Below the pieces are notes generated by a model. The model was given only the letters and a program-made list of their open reading frames with translations. It ran no database searches and had not been told where the DNA came from. DNA of 64,000 nucleotides from Chloroflexota bacterium. GTDB lineage: Bacteria > Chloroflexota > UBA11872. The position numbers were made by a program, and so were the translations under genes. Location: positions 111,447 to 175,446 of the forward strand of contig JAJEGF010000004.1 of the NCBI GenBank assembly GCA_022820025.1, given 5' to 3'. This document shows positions 52,062 to 60,395 of the stretch, in pieces (the first letter of the stretch is position 1; every line of letters starts with the position of its first letter).

Positions 52062-53447
52062 CTAGTCCAGAACGCCCGGTCGCTGCTCGTGGTGTGCGGT
52101 GGCTTGCTGGAAGGCGTGGCCAATTTGGAGGACGGTGGCGTCGTCGTGCAGGCGACCGACGATTTGCAGGCCGACAGGTAGGCCGTCGGCAAAGCCCATC
52201 GGGACGACGAGTGCGGGGTGGTGGGCTGAGTTGAACAGCGAAGCGTGGAGGGTGTCGTTGGCGCGGGCGTCGAACCGCTTGATGGGTTCGGCTGGGTAGG
52301 GGTAGGCCGGGCTCAGCAGGAAATCTCGCGACTCCAGGGCATTCGATACCTCGGCCTCGATGTCGGCGCGAGCTTGCAGGCCGCGCAGGTAGTCGAAGGC
52401 TGACGCGTCGGCGCCAACGTTCAGACGCTGATGGATGGACTCGTCAATGGAACTGAAGTCGCCGTCGAACATCGCGTGGATGCTGACGTAGCCCTCGGAG
52501 CGGGAGACAACCTGGGCGGCCGTTGGGTCAAGGTCTGAGGGTAGCGACCAGGAGTCGATCGCGACGCTGAGATCGCGAATGACCTGAACGGCATCGGCGA
52601 ATAACTCGCGGATTCGCGGCTCCGCGTCGTCCGCGAAGTCCTGGACGATCCCGGCCCGATAGCCACCGATCGGTTCGTCGAGTGCGGCGGCAAAGCTGCC
52701 GGCCGGCTGTGAGACTGCGTCGGGATCGTTCGGGTTAGGTCCGGCCATGGCGTCAAGCATCAGGGCGCAGTCGACGGCCGAACGCGTCATGGGACCGATG
52801 TGGTCGAAGTTGCGAACGAGGGGTCGGACACCCGTGCGGCCGACCAGACCGTGCGTTGGTTTCAGCCCGCTGATGCCGGTCATGTGCGCGGGAATCCGCA
52901 CCGAACCGCCGGTGTCGGTTCCCAGCGCGCCGAGAGCCATGCCCGTGGCCACAGCCGCACCGGAACCGCCGGACGATCCGCCCGGATGCCGGGTCAGATC
53001 CCAGGGGTTGCGGGTCGGGCCGAAATGGGGATTGTCGGTGGTGATGCCGCGGGCCAGTTCGTGAGTATTCGTCTTGCCCAGGATTACGGCGCCGGCCTTC
53101 CGCAACTGCTGCACCACATGCGCATCTGCGCCCGGACGATGGTCGCGATACTTGATCGATCCGTAGGTCGTCACCACGCCTGCGGTGTCGATGACGTCCT
53201 TGATTGCGATGGGGATGCCGTCCAACGGGCCAAGCCGCCGGCCGGCGGCGGCGCGAGAGTCAGCGGCTCGCGCATCCGCTCGTGCCGAATCGGCCATGAC
53301 CAAGGTGTAGGCGTTCAGCGTCGGGTTGAGCCGCTCGATGCGGGCTAGGACAGCCTCGGTTAGGTCCATCGACGACAGTTCGCCGTTTTCGAGCGCCGCC
53401 GCAGCCTCGCCGATACCGATATAACCCACGTCTTGTCCGTCGGACAT
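52062..53447 (-). CDS. Amidase-signature hydrolase (GatA-like)
   Basis: 461 residues from ATG 53447. A longer frame to 53570 would overlap the divergent dioxygenase start and adds sequence unlike the family. The amidase signature is complete: Lys in GIPIAIKDVIDTAG, then the Gly/Ser-rich PGGSSGGSGAAVATGMALGALGTDTGGSVR, giving the Ser-cisSer-Lys triad. The absence of gatB/gatC partners and the C-terminal form argue for a catabolic amidase rather than tRNA amidotransferase. It hydrolyses amides to acids and ammonia in the cytoplasm, in keeping with the catabolic neighbourhood. Confidence 0.9.
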   Translation of the reverse strand: MSDGQDVGYIGIGEAAAALENGELSSMDLTEAVLARIERLNPTLNAYTLVMADSARADARAADSRAAAGRRLGPLDGIPIAIKDVIDTAGVVTTYGSIKYRDHRPGADAHVVQQLRKAGAVILGKTNTHELARGITTDNPHFGPTRNPWDLTRHPGGSSGGSGAAVATGMALGALGTDTGGSVRIPAHMTGISGLKPTHGLVGRTGVRPLVRNFDHIGPMTRSAVDCALMLDAMAGPNPNDPDAVSQPAGSFAAALDEPIGGYRAGIVQDFADDAEPRIRELFADAVQVIRDLSVAIDSWSLPSDLDPTAAQVVSRSEGYVSIHAMFDGDFSSIDESIHQRLNVGADASAFDYLRGLQARADIEAEVSNALESRDFLLSPAYPYPAEPIKRFDARANDTLHASLFNSAHHPALVVPMGFADGLPVGLQIVGRLHDDATVLQIGHAFQQATAHHEQRPGVLD

Positions 53448-53568
53448 TGGCGTCGAGCTCCGCGCGTCCGGTGAAGCGCGGTCTACGGTATCAGCCGGTC
53501 GTCGCCATTGTTCGGTCCAGTCGACGAGTGCCAGAATCAGCCGCCCGACGCCTTCGGATCCGAAACCC

Positions 53569-54366
53569 ATGTCTAATCCTCATGCCGACGAACTGCTCGA
53601 GCGTGGCGTCACGCTGATCGAACGCGTGATTCCGCCGGACGAGGTGCCCGGAATCCGCGATCGCGTTCGGGCCGACATCCTGGCCAACAACGACACGAAG
53701 ATCCCGGCGCTGGGCAAAACTTCCAACCTCCTTCGGATCAACCAGGACCTGGCCCCCTACCTGGCCGAGCCGCGGCTCACGGCCGTGCTGGATGCCACGC
53801 TGGGCCCGGGCTTTCGTCTGTCGTTCTTCACGGGATTCGTGACCGGACCGGGTCGTCAGCGTGACGTGTGGCATGCCGACTGGCCCTACAACCAGGAGCA
53901 CAACACACGCATCCCGGCGCCGTACCCGGACATTCCCCTGCACCTGACCACGTTCTGGATGCTGACGGACTTCATGGTCGAGAACGGGGCCACGATCATC
54001 GTGCCCGGCAGCCACAAGCTGAACGACCACCCGCGCGACGGTGGGCCGTACGGGGACGCGATGACGCCGCGCGGCGACGAAGAACGGCTGATCGGTTCGG
54101 CCGGGTCGGTGGGAATCGTGGACAGCCGCGTCTGGCACGCCGTATCGCCAAACCTGACGAAGGAGGACCGCGTGGCCGTGGTGATCCGTTACGCCACCTG
54201 GTGGCTAAACCTCAACCCGACGCGCACGAGCTCACAAGAATACGATCCGGCGTATCACAATTCGCGGATTGACGACTTGCCGGAGGACGTGTACCTGGAC
54301 CTGCCGGCTGACGTGCGGCCACAGGTTCGCCACCTGCTGCCACCGGGGGCGGCGGCGCTGGCGTAA
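53569..54366 (+). CDS. Phytanoyl-CoA dioxygenase (PhyH) family oxygenase
   Basis: 265 residues. The Fe(II) facial triad is visible: H102 and D104 in VWHADWPY, H190 in VWHAVSPN. The 2-oxoglutarate-binding Arg is probably R207 in VVIRYATWW, and VENGATIIVPGSHK is the conserved double-stranded beta-helix strand. PhyH enzymes hydroxylate lipids, phosphonates or natural products using O2 and 2-oxoglutarate. It is divergent from the amidase gene, sharing 121 bp of promoter region. Substrate unknown. Confidence 0.92.
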   Translation: MSNPHADELLERGVTLIERVIPPDEVPGIRDRVRADILANNDTKIPALGKTSNLLRINQDLAPYLAEPRLTAVLDATLGPGFRLSFFTGFVTGPGRQRDVWHADWPYNQEHNTRIPAPYPDIPLHLTTFWMLTDFMVENGATIIVPGSHKLNDHPRDGGPYGDAMTPRGDEERLIGSAGSVGIVDSRVWHAVSPNLTKEDRVAVVIRYATWWLNLNPTRTSSQEYDPAYHNSRIDDLPEDVYLDLPADVRPQVRHLLPPGAAALA

Positions 54367-54394
54367 GTCGCTCGATGCCGCCAAGGGTTCTCGC

Positions 54395-54772
54395 CTAGCC
54401 AACGGTGCCGTCGTCGCGTCGGTGCAGCATGACGGGATTGCCGTCCAGATCGCCGACGATCGCTATTGTGCAGGTGCCGCTTTCAAACGGCTCCATGGCG
54501 ACGCTGCCGCCGGCTTCGCGAACTCTCTCGGCCATTGCGGCGACATCCTCACAGGCAAACGCCGTGGACGGGCGCATGCCGGAGTCGGGCGCAGCGATAG
54601 GGGCATCGTCCTCCACGTGCAGCGCGACTGTCGTGTCCCCCGCCTGCAGTTCGCCCCACATGCCGCCCACGCTGAAGACCGGCGTGAGGCCCAGCACATC
54701 GCGGTAGAACGCCGTGGCCTTTTCGAGGTCGGAGACCGGGAAGTACACGTAGTCCACGCCCAGAACTTTCAT
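54395..54772 (-). CDS. VOC-superfamily (glyoxalase/bleomycin-resistance-like) protein
   Basis: 125 residues with two beta-alpha-beta-beta-beta modules: DYVYFPVSDLEKATAFYRDVLGL at the start, ending in DLDGNPVMLHRRDD. Possible metal ligands are the His in VALHVEDD and Glu in SMEPFESGT. VOC proteins act as dioxygenases, lyases, epimerases or binding proteins, so no reaction is proposed. It faces away from a second VOC gene 150 bp downstream in window order; the two differ substantially. Confidence 0.88.
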   Translation of the reverse strand: MKVLGVDYVYFPVSDLEKATAFYRDVLGLTPVFSVGGMWGELQAGDTTVALHVEDDAPIAAPDSGMRPSTAFACEDVAAMAERVREAGGSVAMEPFESGTCTIAIVGDLDGNPVMLHRRDDGTVG

Positions 54773-54921
54773 CGCATCCCCCTTGGGTTCCGCTGGAACG
54801 CGCGCGACCAGACTCGCAGCTTATGCCGCCGAATACCTCAGCACTCAGGAAGCTTTGCGACGGTGCGCGGCGGGCACGGCGTTCATCCTCGCAAATCGCA
54901 GACACAACAGGGAGCAGGCAG

Positions 54922-55287
54922 ATGGCGAACCCCGTGGTGCACTGGGAAGTCAACGGCAAGAACGGCCCGGCGCTGCACAAGTTCTTCGGCGACCTCTTTG
55001 ACTGGGAGATTCTCACCGACAACCCCATGGGCTATGGCGTCGTCGGCGCAGATCCAGAATGCGACAACAGCATCGGCGGCGGCATCGGCCAGACCCTTGA
55101 TGGCTCGTCCGGCTTCGTCACCTTCTATGTGGAGGTCGAAGATGTCACCGCAACCCTGGAGAGGGCAGCCGGCCTGGGCGGCAAGATCCTGATGCCGGAG
55201 ACCAACGTCATGGAAGGCGTGACCATCGGCCACTTTGCCGATCCGGAAGGGCACATCATCGGTCTGCTGAAGAAGGTGCCGATGTAG
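54922..55287 (+). CDS. VOC-superfamily protein
   Basis: 121 residues from ATG 54922, preceded by GGGAGCAGGCAG; earlier in-frame starts give Arg/Ser-rich non-family sequence. VVHWEVNGKNGPALHKFFGDLFDWEI and FYVEVEDVTATLERAAGLGGKILMPE, then GHFADPEGHIIGLLKK, are typical of VOC proteins of the glyoxalase-like PhnB/27-kDa antigen CFP30B group. Catalytic role unknown. Divergent from the other VOC gene. Confidence 0.9.
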   Translation: MANPVVHWEVNGKNGPALHKFFGDLFDWEILTDNPMGYGVVGADPECDNSIGGGIGQTLDGSSGFVTFYVEVEDVTATLERAAGLGGKILMPETNVMEGVTIGHFADPEGHIIGLLKKVPM

Positions 55288-55384
55288 AGCGGCTCGAGTG
55301 CAGGCTTGGCGTGCCGTGCGAGACACGTTCGGCGCGGCTGCTGACGGCTAGACTGGCGTTCCGGCCGCAGCCTTGGAGGAGATC

Positions 55385-56362
55385 ATGGTTCGCGCAGCAT
55401 TCATAGGCGCAGGCCGCAGAGCCACCAGCGCGCACTACCCGGCGATCGACCGAGCGCACAGTCGCGTCGAATTGACGGCCATGTGCGAGCTGGACGAGGA
55501 CCGGCTCGTCACAACCGCCGACCAATACGACGTCGAGGGCCGCTACAGCGACTTCCGGGAGATGCTGGAGCGCGAGGCCCCCGAGGTCGTCTACGCGGTC
55601 ACGCGTCCCCCGGACATTGCGGACATTGCCGTCGAAGTCCTGGCTTCAGGCGCGCATCTCTTTGTCGAGAAGCCGCCTGGTGTGGGTTCGGCCGATGCCG
55701 AGAAGATCGCGGCGGCTGCGGAAGCCAACAACCGCATCGTCTGCGTGGGGCTGCAACGCCGCTGGACGCCAATGATCCGGACGGCCCGCGCGCGGGTCGA
55801 AGCGAACGGTCCTGTGATGTTGGTGAGCGCGGGCATGAGCAAGAACCTGATTGAAGACGATCAGGGCGGCCGCGAAATCAACCGGCTCTACGAGCAGGAC
55901 ATTCACATGGTGGACTGGCTGCGCTGGCTCTGCGGCGGAACCTGGGACCAGGTGCTGACCCGCGGCGATGACACCTACACAGGCTGGATGAACACCTACA
56001 ACTCCATCATCCACTTCACCAATGGGGCCGTGGCGGTGCACTCGGTGACCGGCCACGCGGGGGCTCGCCACTACCGGATCGAGATGCACGGCAACGGCGT
56101 CAGCGCCTATCTGTTGCCGCCCATCCACGGGCAGATCTACGCCGACGACCGACCGGAGCCAGAGATCATCGAAGGTCAGCCGATTCCTGGTCACCCCGGC
56201 GGAAATTTAGATGACGGAGTTGATGCGCTGCACGCCGATTTCCTGAACGCCATCGCGGAAGGCCGGCAACCGCTTACGAACATCCATGACGTGATTCACT
56301 CGGTGCGGCTTCTGGAGGAGATCGGGCAGCTCGATCCGACCGGCCAGCCGCTGAAGACCTAG
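55385..56362 (+). CDS. Gfo/Idh/MocA-family oxidoreductase
   Basis: 325 residues from ATG 55385, with a strong GGAGGAG ribosome binding site just upstream (55375-55381). Rossmann start RAAFIGAGRRATSAHYP, strand VVYAVTRPPDI and signature VEKPPGVG near residue 92 are present, then YEQDIHMVDWLRWL with the catalytic-type His/Asp. It ends 9 bp before the GH4 glycosidase gene, so the two are probably an operon. Cooperation in oxidising a sugar or glycoside at C3, with GH4-type redox chemistry, is a reasonable inference. Confidence 0.93.
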   Translation: MVRAAFIGAGRRATSAHYPAIDRAHSRVELTAMCELDEDRLVTTADQYDVEGRYSDFREMLEREAPEVVYAVTRPPDIADIAVEVLASGAHLFVEKPPGVGSADAEKIAAAAEANNRIVCVGLQRRWTPMIRTARARVEANGPVMLVSAGMSKNLIEDDQGGREINRLYEQDIHMVDWLRWLCGGTWDQVLTRGDDTYTGWMNTYNSIIHFTNGAVAVHSVTGHAGARHYRIEMHGNGVSAYLLPPIHGQIYADDRPEPEIIEGQPIPGHPGGNLDDGVDALHADFLNAIAEGRQPLTNIHDVIHSVRLLEEIGQLDPTGQPLKT

Positions 56363-56371
56363 GTTCGCGCC

Positions 56372-57850
56372 GTGGCCCTGAAGATCGCGGTGATCGGCGC
56401 CGGCAGCGTGGGCTTCACGCGCCGGCTCATGCGGGACATCCTGTCGGTTCCGGAGTTGCAGGACACGCACTTCGCGCTAACCGACATCTCGCAACCCAAC
56501 CTGGACCTGGTGACGCAGCTCTGCCAAAAGGACATCCGCACCAACAAGCTGCCGGCTGAGATTTCAGCCACCACCGATCGGCGACGGGCCTTTCGCGATG
56601 CCGACTACGTAATCTGCTGCGTTCGCGTGGGCGGGCTGGACGCGTTCAAGCTGGACGTGGAGATCCCGCTCAAGTACGGCGTAGACCAGTGCGTGGGCGA
56701 CACGATCTGCGCGGGCGGAATCATGTACGCCCAGCGCACCATCCCGCAGTTGCTTGCCTTTGGGGACGACATTCTGGACGTGGCCAAGCCGGATGCATTG
56801 CTGCTGAACTACGCCAACCCGATGGCCATGAATTGCTGGGCGCTGCTGGATCACGGCGTCAACGTGGTGGGGCTGTGCCACGGGATCGAACACGGCTGGA
56901 CCCAGATCGCTGAAGTGCTGGGCGCGGAGCGGCGCGAGGACGTGGACATCATCTGTGCCGGCATCAACCACCAAACCTGGTACACGCGCATCGAGCACCA
57001 GGGCCGCGAAATTGGTAGCGAGGAGCTGTTGACGGCCTTCGAAGCGCATTCAACCTTCTCCAAGACCGAGAAAGTGCGCATTGATGTGCTTCGGCGCTTT
57101 GGCTACTACTCAACCGAGTCGAACGGCCACCTGTCCGAATACCTGCCGTGGTACCGGAAGCGTCCGGAGGAGATTCAGCGCTGGATCGACCTTGCCAGTT
57201 GGGGCAACGGCGAGACCGGCGGGTACTTGAGGGTCAGTACCGAGAAGCGCAACTGGTTCCAGACCGACTTCCCCCAATGGATGGCGGCAGAAGATCCGCC
57301 GATCAGCACCGAGGACCGGTCTGACGAGCGCGGCAGCCGCATCATTGAGGCCCTGGAAACCGGGCGGCCCTACCGGGGGTTCTTCAACGTCCGCAACAAC
57401 GGCGCCATCAGCAACCTGGCTGACGACGCGATTGTGGAAGTGCCCGGGTACGTGGACGCGCTGGGCATTCATATCCCGAAGGTGGGCGACCTGCCGCTGG
57501 CCTGCGCGGCTACCTGTACCGCCTCGATCGACGTGCAGCGAATGGGCGCCAGGGCGGCATCGACCGGCGACTCCACGCTGCTGAAACAGGCCATGCTGCA
57601 CGACCCGCTGGTGGGGGCCGTGTGCGACCCGCCGGAGGTCTGGCGCATGGCCGACGAGATGCTGGTGGCGCAGGCCGAGTGGCTCCCGCAGTACACGAAC
57701 GAGATCCCCAAGGCGGCCGAGCGGCTGCAAGCGCCGTCAGACGTGAAGACGCGCGACTGGCAAGGCGCCGCCCGAAAGCAGGTGCGCTCACTCGAGGAGA
57801 TACGGGAGGCCGACGAGCGGCCGCCGATGCCGGTGAGCCAGCGGCGCTGA
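56372..57850 (+). CDS. Glycoside hydrolase family 4 (alpha-galactosidase/glucuronidase-like)
   Basis: 492 residues from a GTG start. NAD-binding LKIAVIGAGSVGFTRRL opens the protein. GH4 features: N149 in NYANPM, Mn2+ ligands C169 (GLCHG) and H200 (GINHQTW), YSTESNGHLSEYLPW near 267, and VEVPGYVD near 375. GH4 enzymes hydrolyse glycosides by NAD+-dependent oxidation at C3 followed by elimination. Motifs point to the alpha-galactosidase (MelA)/alpha-glucuronidase side rather than 6-phospho-glucosidases, without certainty. Cytoplasmic, in an operon with the preceding oxidoreductase. Confidence 0.92.
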   Translation: MALKIAVIGAGSVGFTRRLMRDILSVPELQDTHFALTDISQPNLDLVTQLCQKDIRTNKLPAEISATTDRRRAFRDADYVICCVRVGGLDAFKLDVEIPLKYGVDQCVGDTICAGGIMYAQRTIPQLLAFGDDILDVAKPDALLLNYANPMAMNCWALLDHGVNVVGLCHGIEHGWTQIAEVLGAERREDVDIICAGINHQTWYTRIEHQGREIGSEELLTAFEAHSTFSKTEKVRIDVLRRFGYYSTESNGHLSEYLPWYRKRPEEIQRWIDLASWGNGETGGYLRVSTEKRNWFQTDFPQWMAAEDPPISTEDRSDERGSRIIEALETGRPYRGFFNVRNNGAISNLADDAIVEVPGYVDALGIHIPKVGDLPLACAATCTASIDVQRMGARAASTGDSTLLKQAMLHDPLVGAVCDPPEVWRMADEMLVAQAEWLPQYTNEIPKAAERLQAPSDVKTRDWQGAARKQVRSLEEIREADERPPMPVSQRR

Positions 57851-57857
57851 TCAGAAA

Positions 57858-57873
57858 CCCCGATGCATCGGGG
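57858..57873. terminator. Perfect 16-bp palindrome after the GH4 gene
   Basis: CCCCGATGCATCGGGG starts 8 bp after the GH4 stop and can fold as a 6-bp stem with TGCA loop. There is no T-run after it, so it may be a weak terminator, an mRNA end-protecting hairpin or a protein-binding site for the genes downstream. Confidence 0.35.
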
Positions 57874-57975
57874 TGAGGTACGATTTCGGCAGTGATTGGG
57901 CGGCACTCGGAGAGACTGCTTGCCCATGCTCTTAACCTCCGCGCGAGCTATCCGCACAGAGAGCCCCGGCGCGCC

Positions 57976-58299
57976 ATGAGCGCGGACTTAGCCACGATGC
58001 TGGTGGCGACTGTGACCGTTGGCGTGAGTCTGGCCGGCCTGACCCTGGCTCTTTGGCGTGGTGTGCGTACCGATATCCGCGCCATGGAAGCGGGGCTGCG
58101 CGCCGACATCCGCGCGGTTGAAGCTAGCCTTCGCGCTGAAGACGCCGAACTTCGAGCTGATATCCGCGCTGTGCGAGCAGCTATTGACGCCGACCGGCTG
58201 GCGCACGAGGCACTGCACGCGGCTGAGCGGCAGACGAGGGCTGACGAATGGCACGAACTGTTGGCGACAATTGCAGCCAGCCGGGAGGGCTCACCGTGA
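57976..58299 (+). CDS. Membrane-anchored coiled-coil mini-protein, copy 1
   Basis: 107 residues from ATG 57976 (a start at 57892 would add 28 residues without homology to copy 2). One N-terminal membrane segment (LATMLVATVTVGVSLAGLTLAL) is followed by RGVRTDIRAMEAG and heptad-like repeats of (R/E)-A-D-I-R-A-(V/M)-E, a coiled coil, then ADRLAHEALHAAERQTRADE. This resembles short DUF-type proteins with a single helix and coiled coil. Its stop overlaps the start of copy 2 by 4 bp (GTGA), so the two are translated together. Confidence 0.7.
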   Translation: MSADLATMLVATVTVGVSLAGLTLALWRGVRTDIRAMEAGLRADIRAVEASLRAEDAELRADIRAVRAAIDADRLAHEALHAAERQTRADEWHELLATIAASREGSP

Positions 58300-58532
58300 G
58301 CGCCGAACTCGCCGCCATCCTCGCGGCCGTTGCAACGGTAGGAATCGGACTGGCTGGCCTGACCGTGGCGCTGTGGCGTGATGTTCGCGCGGACATTCGC
58401 GAGTTGCGTGCGTCAATCGATGCGGATCGGATTGCACACGAGGCACTTCATGCTGCCGAACGTCAGTCCCGCGCCGAAGAAACGCGGGAACTCCGCGCGG
58501 TCATCTCGGCAGGCCGCGAGGATGCGTCGTAG
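58296..58532 (+). CDS. Membrane-anchored coiled-coil mini-protein, copy 2
   Basis: 78 residues from GTG 58296, which overlaps the stop of copy 1. Architecture is the same: membrane segment AAILAAVATVGIGLAGLTVAL, WRDVRADIRELRASIDADRIAHEALHAAERQ. The coiled coil is about 29 residues shorter because internal ADIRA-type repeats are missing. The matching ends (SADLA/SAELA; ALHAAERQ) show a tandem gene duplication. The pair may form hetero-oligomers; function unknown. Confidence 0.68.
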   Translation: MSAELAAILAAVATVGIGLAGLTVALWRDVRADIRELRASIDADRIAHEALHAAERQSRAEETRELRAVISAGREDAS

Positions 58533-58643
58533 GCGCGTAAACACTGGCCAATTGGGTGAGGTCATGCAAACAATCACACGCGCCTTGTAAGCGACGCCGC
58601 CAGTGGTAGAGTCAAGAAGCAGGAAGACTGGCTGAAGCGCTAC

Positions 58644-59738
58644 CTAGCATTTGAAGCTGTCAATCATCGAATGTCGGTCTGAGTCATGCTTGAACAAAAG
58701 ATCATCGCGCACCCATGTAGTCAAATAAAAGCCTGATTGTCTCTCCTTGAAATTAGTAGACAATTCGCACACAGTGACATCGTGCGTTGAGCTCTCATAG
58801 TCTGTCACCTCTATGGTATATCTGTAGTAATCGCCCTGCGGACCAAAGTGATCCAAGTTATAGTCGTTTGGCGACCCAAAGGAAGCTGTAGTCTCATCTC
58901 TGACCCATTCGGAGAATCGTTTCAAGCCTCGAGAGTCTCCTTTGATCCGGTGGCCTCTGATCTTGTTGCGTTCGAGATCAATTGCATTGACGCGAAAATA
59001 CCCTCCGCCATCATCTGTCGCGAATTCAACTCTATCCCAGCTTTCTGTTGAGCGAGGATGCCATCCCTGTGGAATGTCGAAACTATACTCGTACAGCCAG
59101 TTGCGAAACGATTCCTTGACCGAGATTCCATGCTCGAGACGCCAAACCCTGCTGGTGAGCTCATTAACATCGATAGCCAACCCTATACCTTCTATCGCAT
59201 CTTCGCCATGCTGGTGTATTTTTGAAGATACAATACCAATGACCTCACCGTGATTATTAAGCATAGGTCCGCCGCTGTTTCCAGGATTGATAGCGGCATT
59301 GGTCTGAATATAGGATACGGACCCAGAACGCCCTTTTGCTGACACGATTCCACTAGTAATTGTTGAAGATCCCTGTAATATCTCACCAAGAGGATATCCA
59401 ACCACAACAACGCCATCACCATGGTGGGTGTAGTTCGAGTCTCCTAAGGGTATTGGTGGATATTCGTAAGTATCGGACACTATCTTTATCACGGCCAAGT
59501 CGACGATATTGTTCTTTCCTAGAAGGATTGCGCCGCACTTTCGATGTCCGAAATCAACTCCTACGTAGTTGTTGTTACCTACGACATGCGCGTTTGTAAC
59601 TGCTAGGCCGCTACTGTCATAGATGAATCCTGTACCCGTCTCTGTAGGCGTATACACTCGAACGACGCTGGCTTCAGTCCGTCTGAATATGCCAGCTGGA
59701 TCAAGTCCGCGTCCACTCTCACCGTGTGCATAATTCAT
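58644..59738 (-). CDS. Cytoplasmic trypsin-like (S1C) serine protease
   Basis: 364 residues without signal peptide or membrane segment. The HtrA-like protease domain has GTGFIYDSSGLAVTNAHVV (H51), IVDLAVIKI (D80) and NPGNSGGP (S155), so the full triad is intact, unlike the secreted homologue at 1.4-3.4 kb. No PDZ domain follows; residues about 210-364 are an unrecognised domain with (W/Y)EYSFDIPQGW and beta-rich sequence, reminiscent of lipocalin/PsbP-like folds. The DNA is much AT-richer than both neighbours, with different codon use, suggesting recent transfer. Proteases of this kind serve in housekeeping or as effectors of defence systems; no partner gene is present. Confidence 0.85.
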   Translation of the reverse strand: MNYAHGESGRGLDPAGIFRRTEASVVRVYTPTETGTGFIYDSSGLAVTNAHVVGNNNYVGVDFGHRKCGAILLGKNNIVDLAVIKIVSDTYEYPPIPLGDSNYTHHGDGVVVVGYPLGEILQGSSTITSGIVSAKGRSGSVSYIQTNAAINPGNSGGPMLNNHGEVIGIVSSKIHQHGEDAIEGIGLAIDVNELTSRVWRLEHGISVKESFRNWLYEYSFDIPQGWHPRSTESWDRVEFATDDGGGYFRVNAIDLERNKIRGHRIKGDSRGLKRFSEWVRDETTASFGSPNDYNLDHFGPQGDYYRYTIEVTDYESSTHDVTVCELSTNFKERQSGFYLTTWVRDDLLFKHDSDRHSMIDSFKC

Positions 59739-59843
59739 TACGGCTCAATGTGCTCCAAGCTAAAGTTGTCCGGCGAGTCTGAGGGAGCTTGCACTCCATT
59801 CCGCATATCCATGTATGTCCACCTACGGTTTGACTGAATCGGC

Positions 59844-60374
59844 TCAAGGTGACTTCGCCCAATCCGCAATCGTGAATCCCGTTGCCTGGCTGGCTTGAAT
59901 CACGATCCTGGCGCAGGCTTTGGCGTCCTCCAGGGCATCGTGGTGTGTGAACTCGATGCCCAAGTCGTCAGCGATCAGCGGCAGGTTCCAGCGGCGGCGG
60001 TAGCGGTTCGGCCAGGCGCGCTTGGCGACCTGGACGCTGTCGAGCCAGGTGACGGGCATGTGACGAAGGTTGTCACGTTCCGCAGCTCTGATGAGGGCCC
60101 ATCGGTCGAACGATGTGTGGCTGACCATCACATCGTGGGGCAGGCTGCCGCACAGTTCCTTCCACAATTCCGGCAACGTGGGGCTTGTGCGCACCATGGA
60201 TGCGTCGATACCGTGAATGTGGGTAAAGACGAAATCCGACCGGGGGTTGACCAGCGAGGACCAAGTCCTGACGATACGCCCTTTCTGAACCGTAACCACG
60301 CCAATTTGGCAGATCGTGGCCCGGTCGTAATTCGCGGTTTCCACGTCAACCGCGCAGAAATCAACGCCGTTCAA
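59844..60374 (-). CDS. DnaQ-like 3'-5' exonuclease (DEDDh)
   Basis: 176 residues. Exonuclease motifs: Exo I with D10 and E12 (AVDVETANYD), Exo II in VSHTSFDRWAL near residue 84, Exo III in HHDALEDAKACARI near 145 with the His of the DEDDh class. HGIDASMVRTSPTLPELW is typical of polymerase III epsilon-like and RNase T-like proteins. It degrades DNA or RNA from the 3' end. The stand-alone form without BRCT or helicase domains suggests repair or RNA processing. It ends 105 bp from the protease gene and starts 21 bp from the stop of the CitE-like lyase gene. Confidence 0.92.
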   Translation of the reverse strand: MNGVDFCAVDVETANYDRATICQIGVVTVQKGRIVRTWSSLVNPRSDFVFTHIHGIDASMVRTSPTLPELWKELCGSLPHDVMVSHTSFDRWALIRAAERDNLRHMPVTWLDSVQVAKRAWPNRYRRRWNLPLIADDLGIEFTHHDALEDAKACARIVIQASQATGFTIADWAKSP

Positions 60375-60395
60375 TCACTGCCTCCCTAACACTGG

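Noticed and set aside
53448..53570. Longer start for the amidase
   Set aside because: It overlaps the start of the divergent dioxygenase and adds 41 residues before the usual family start.
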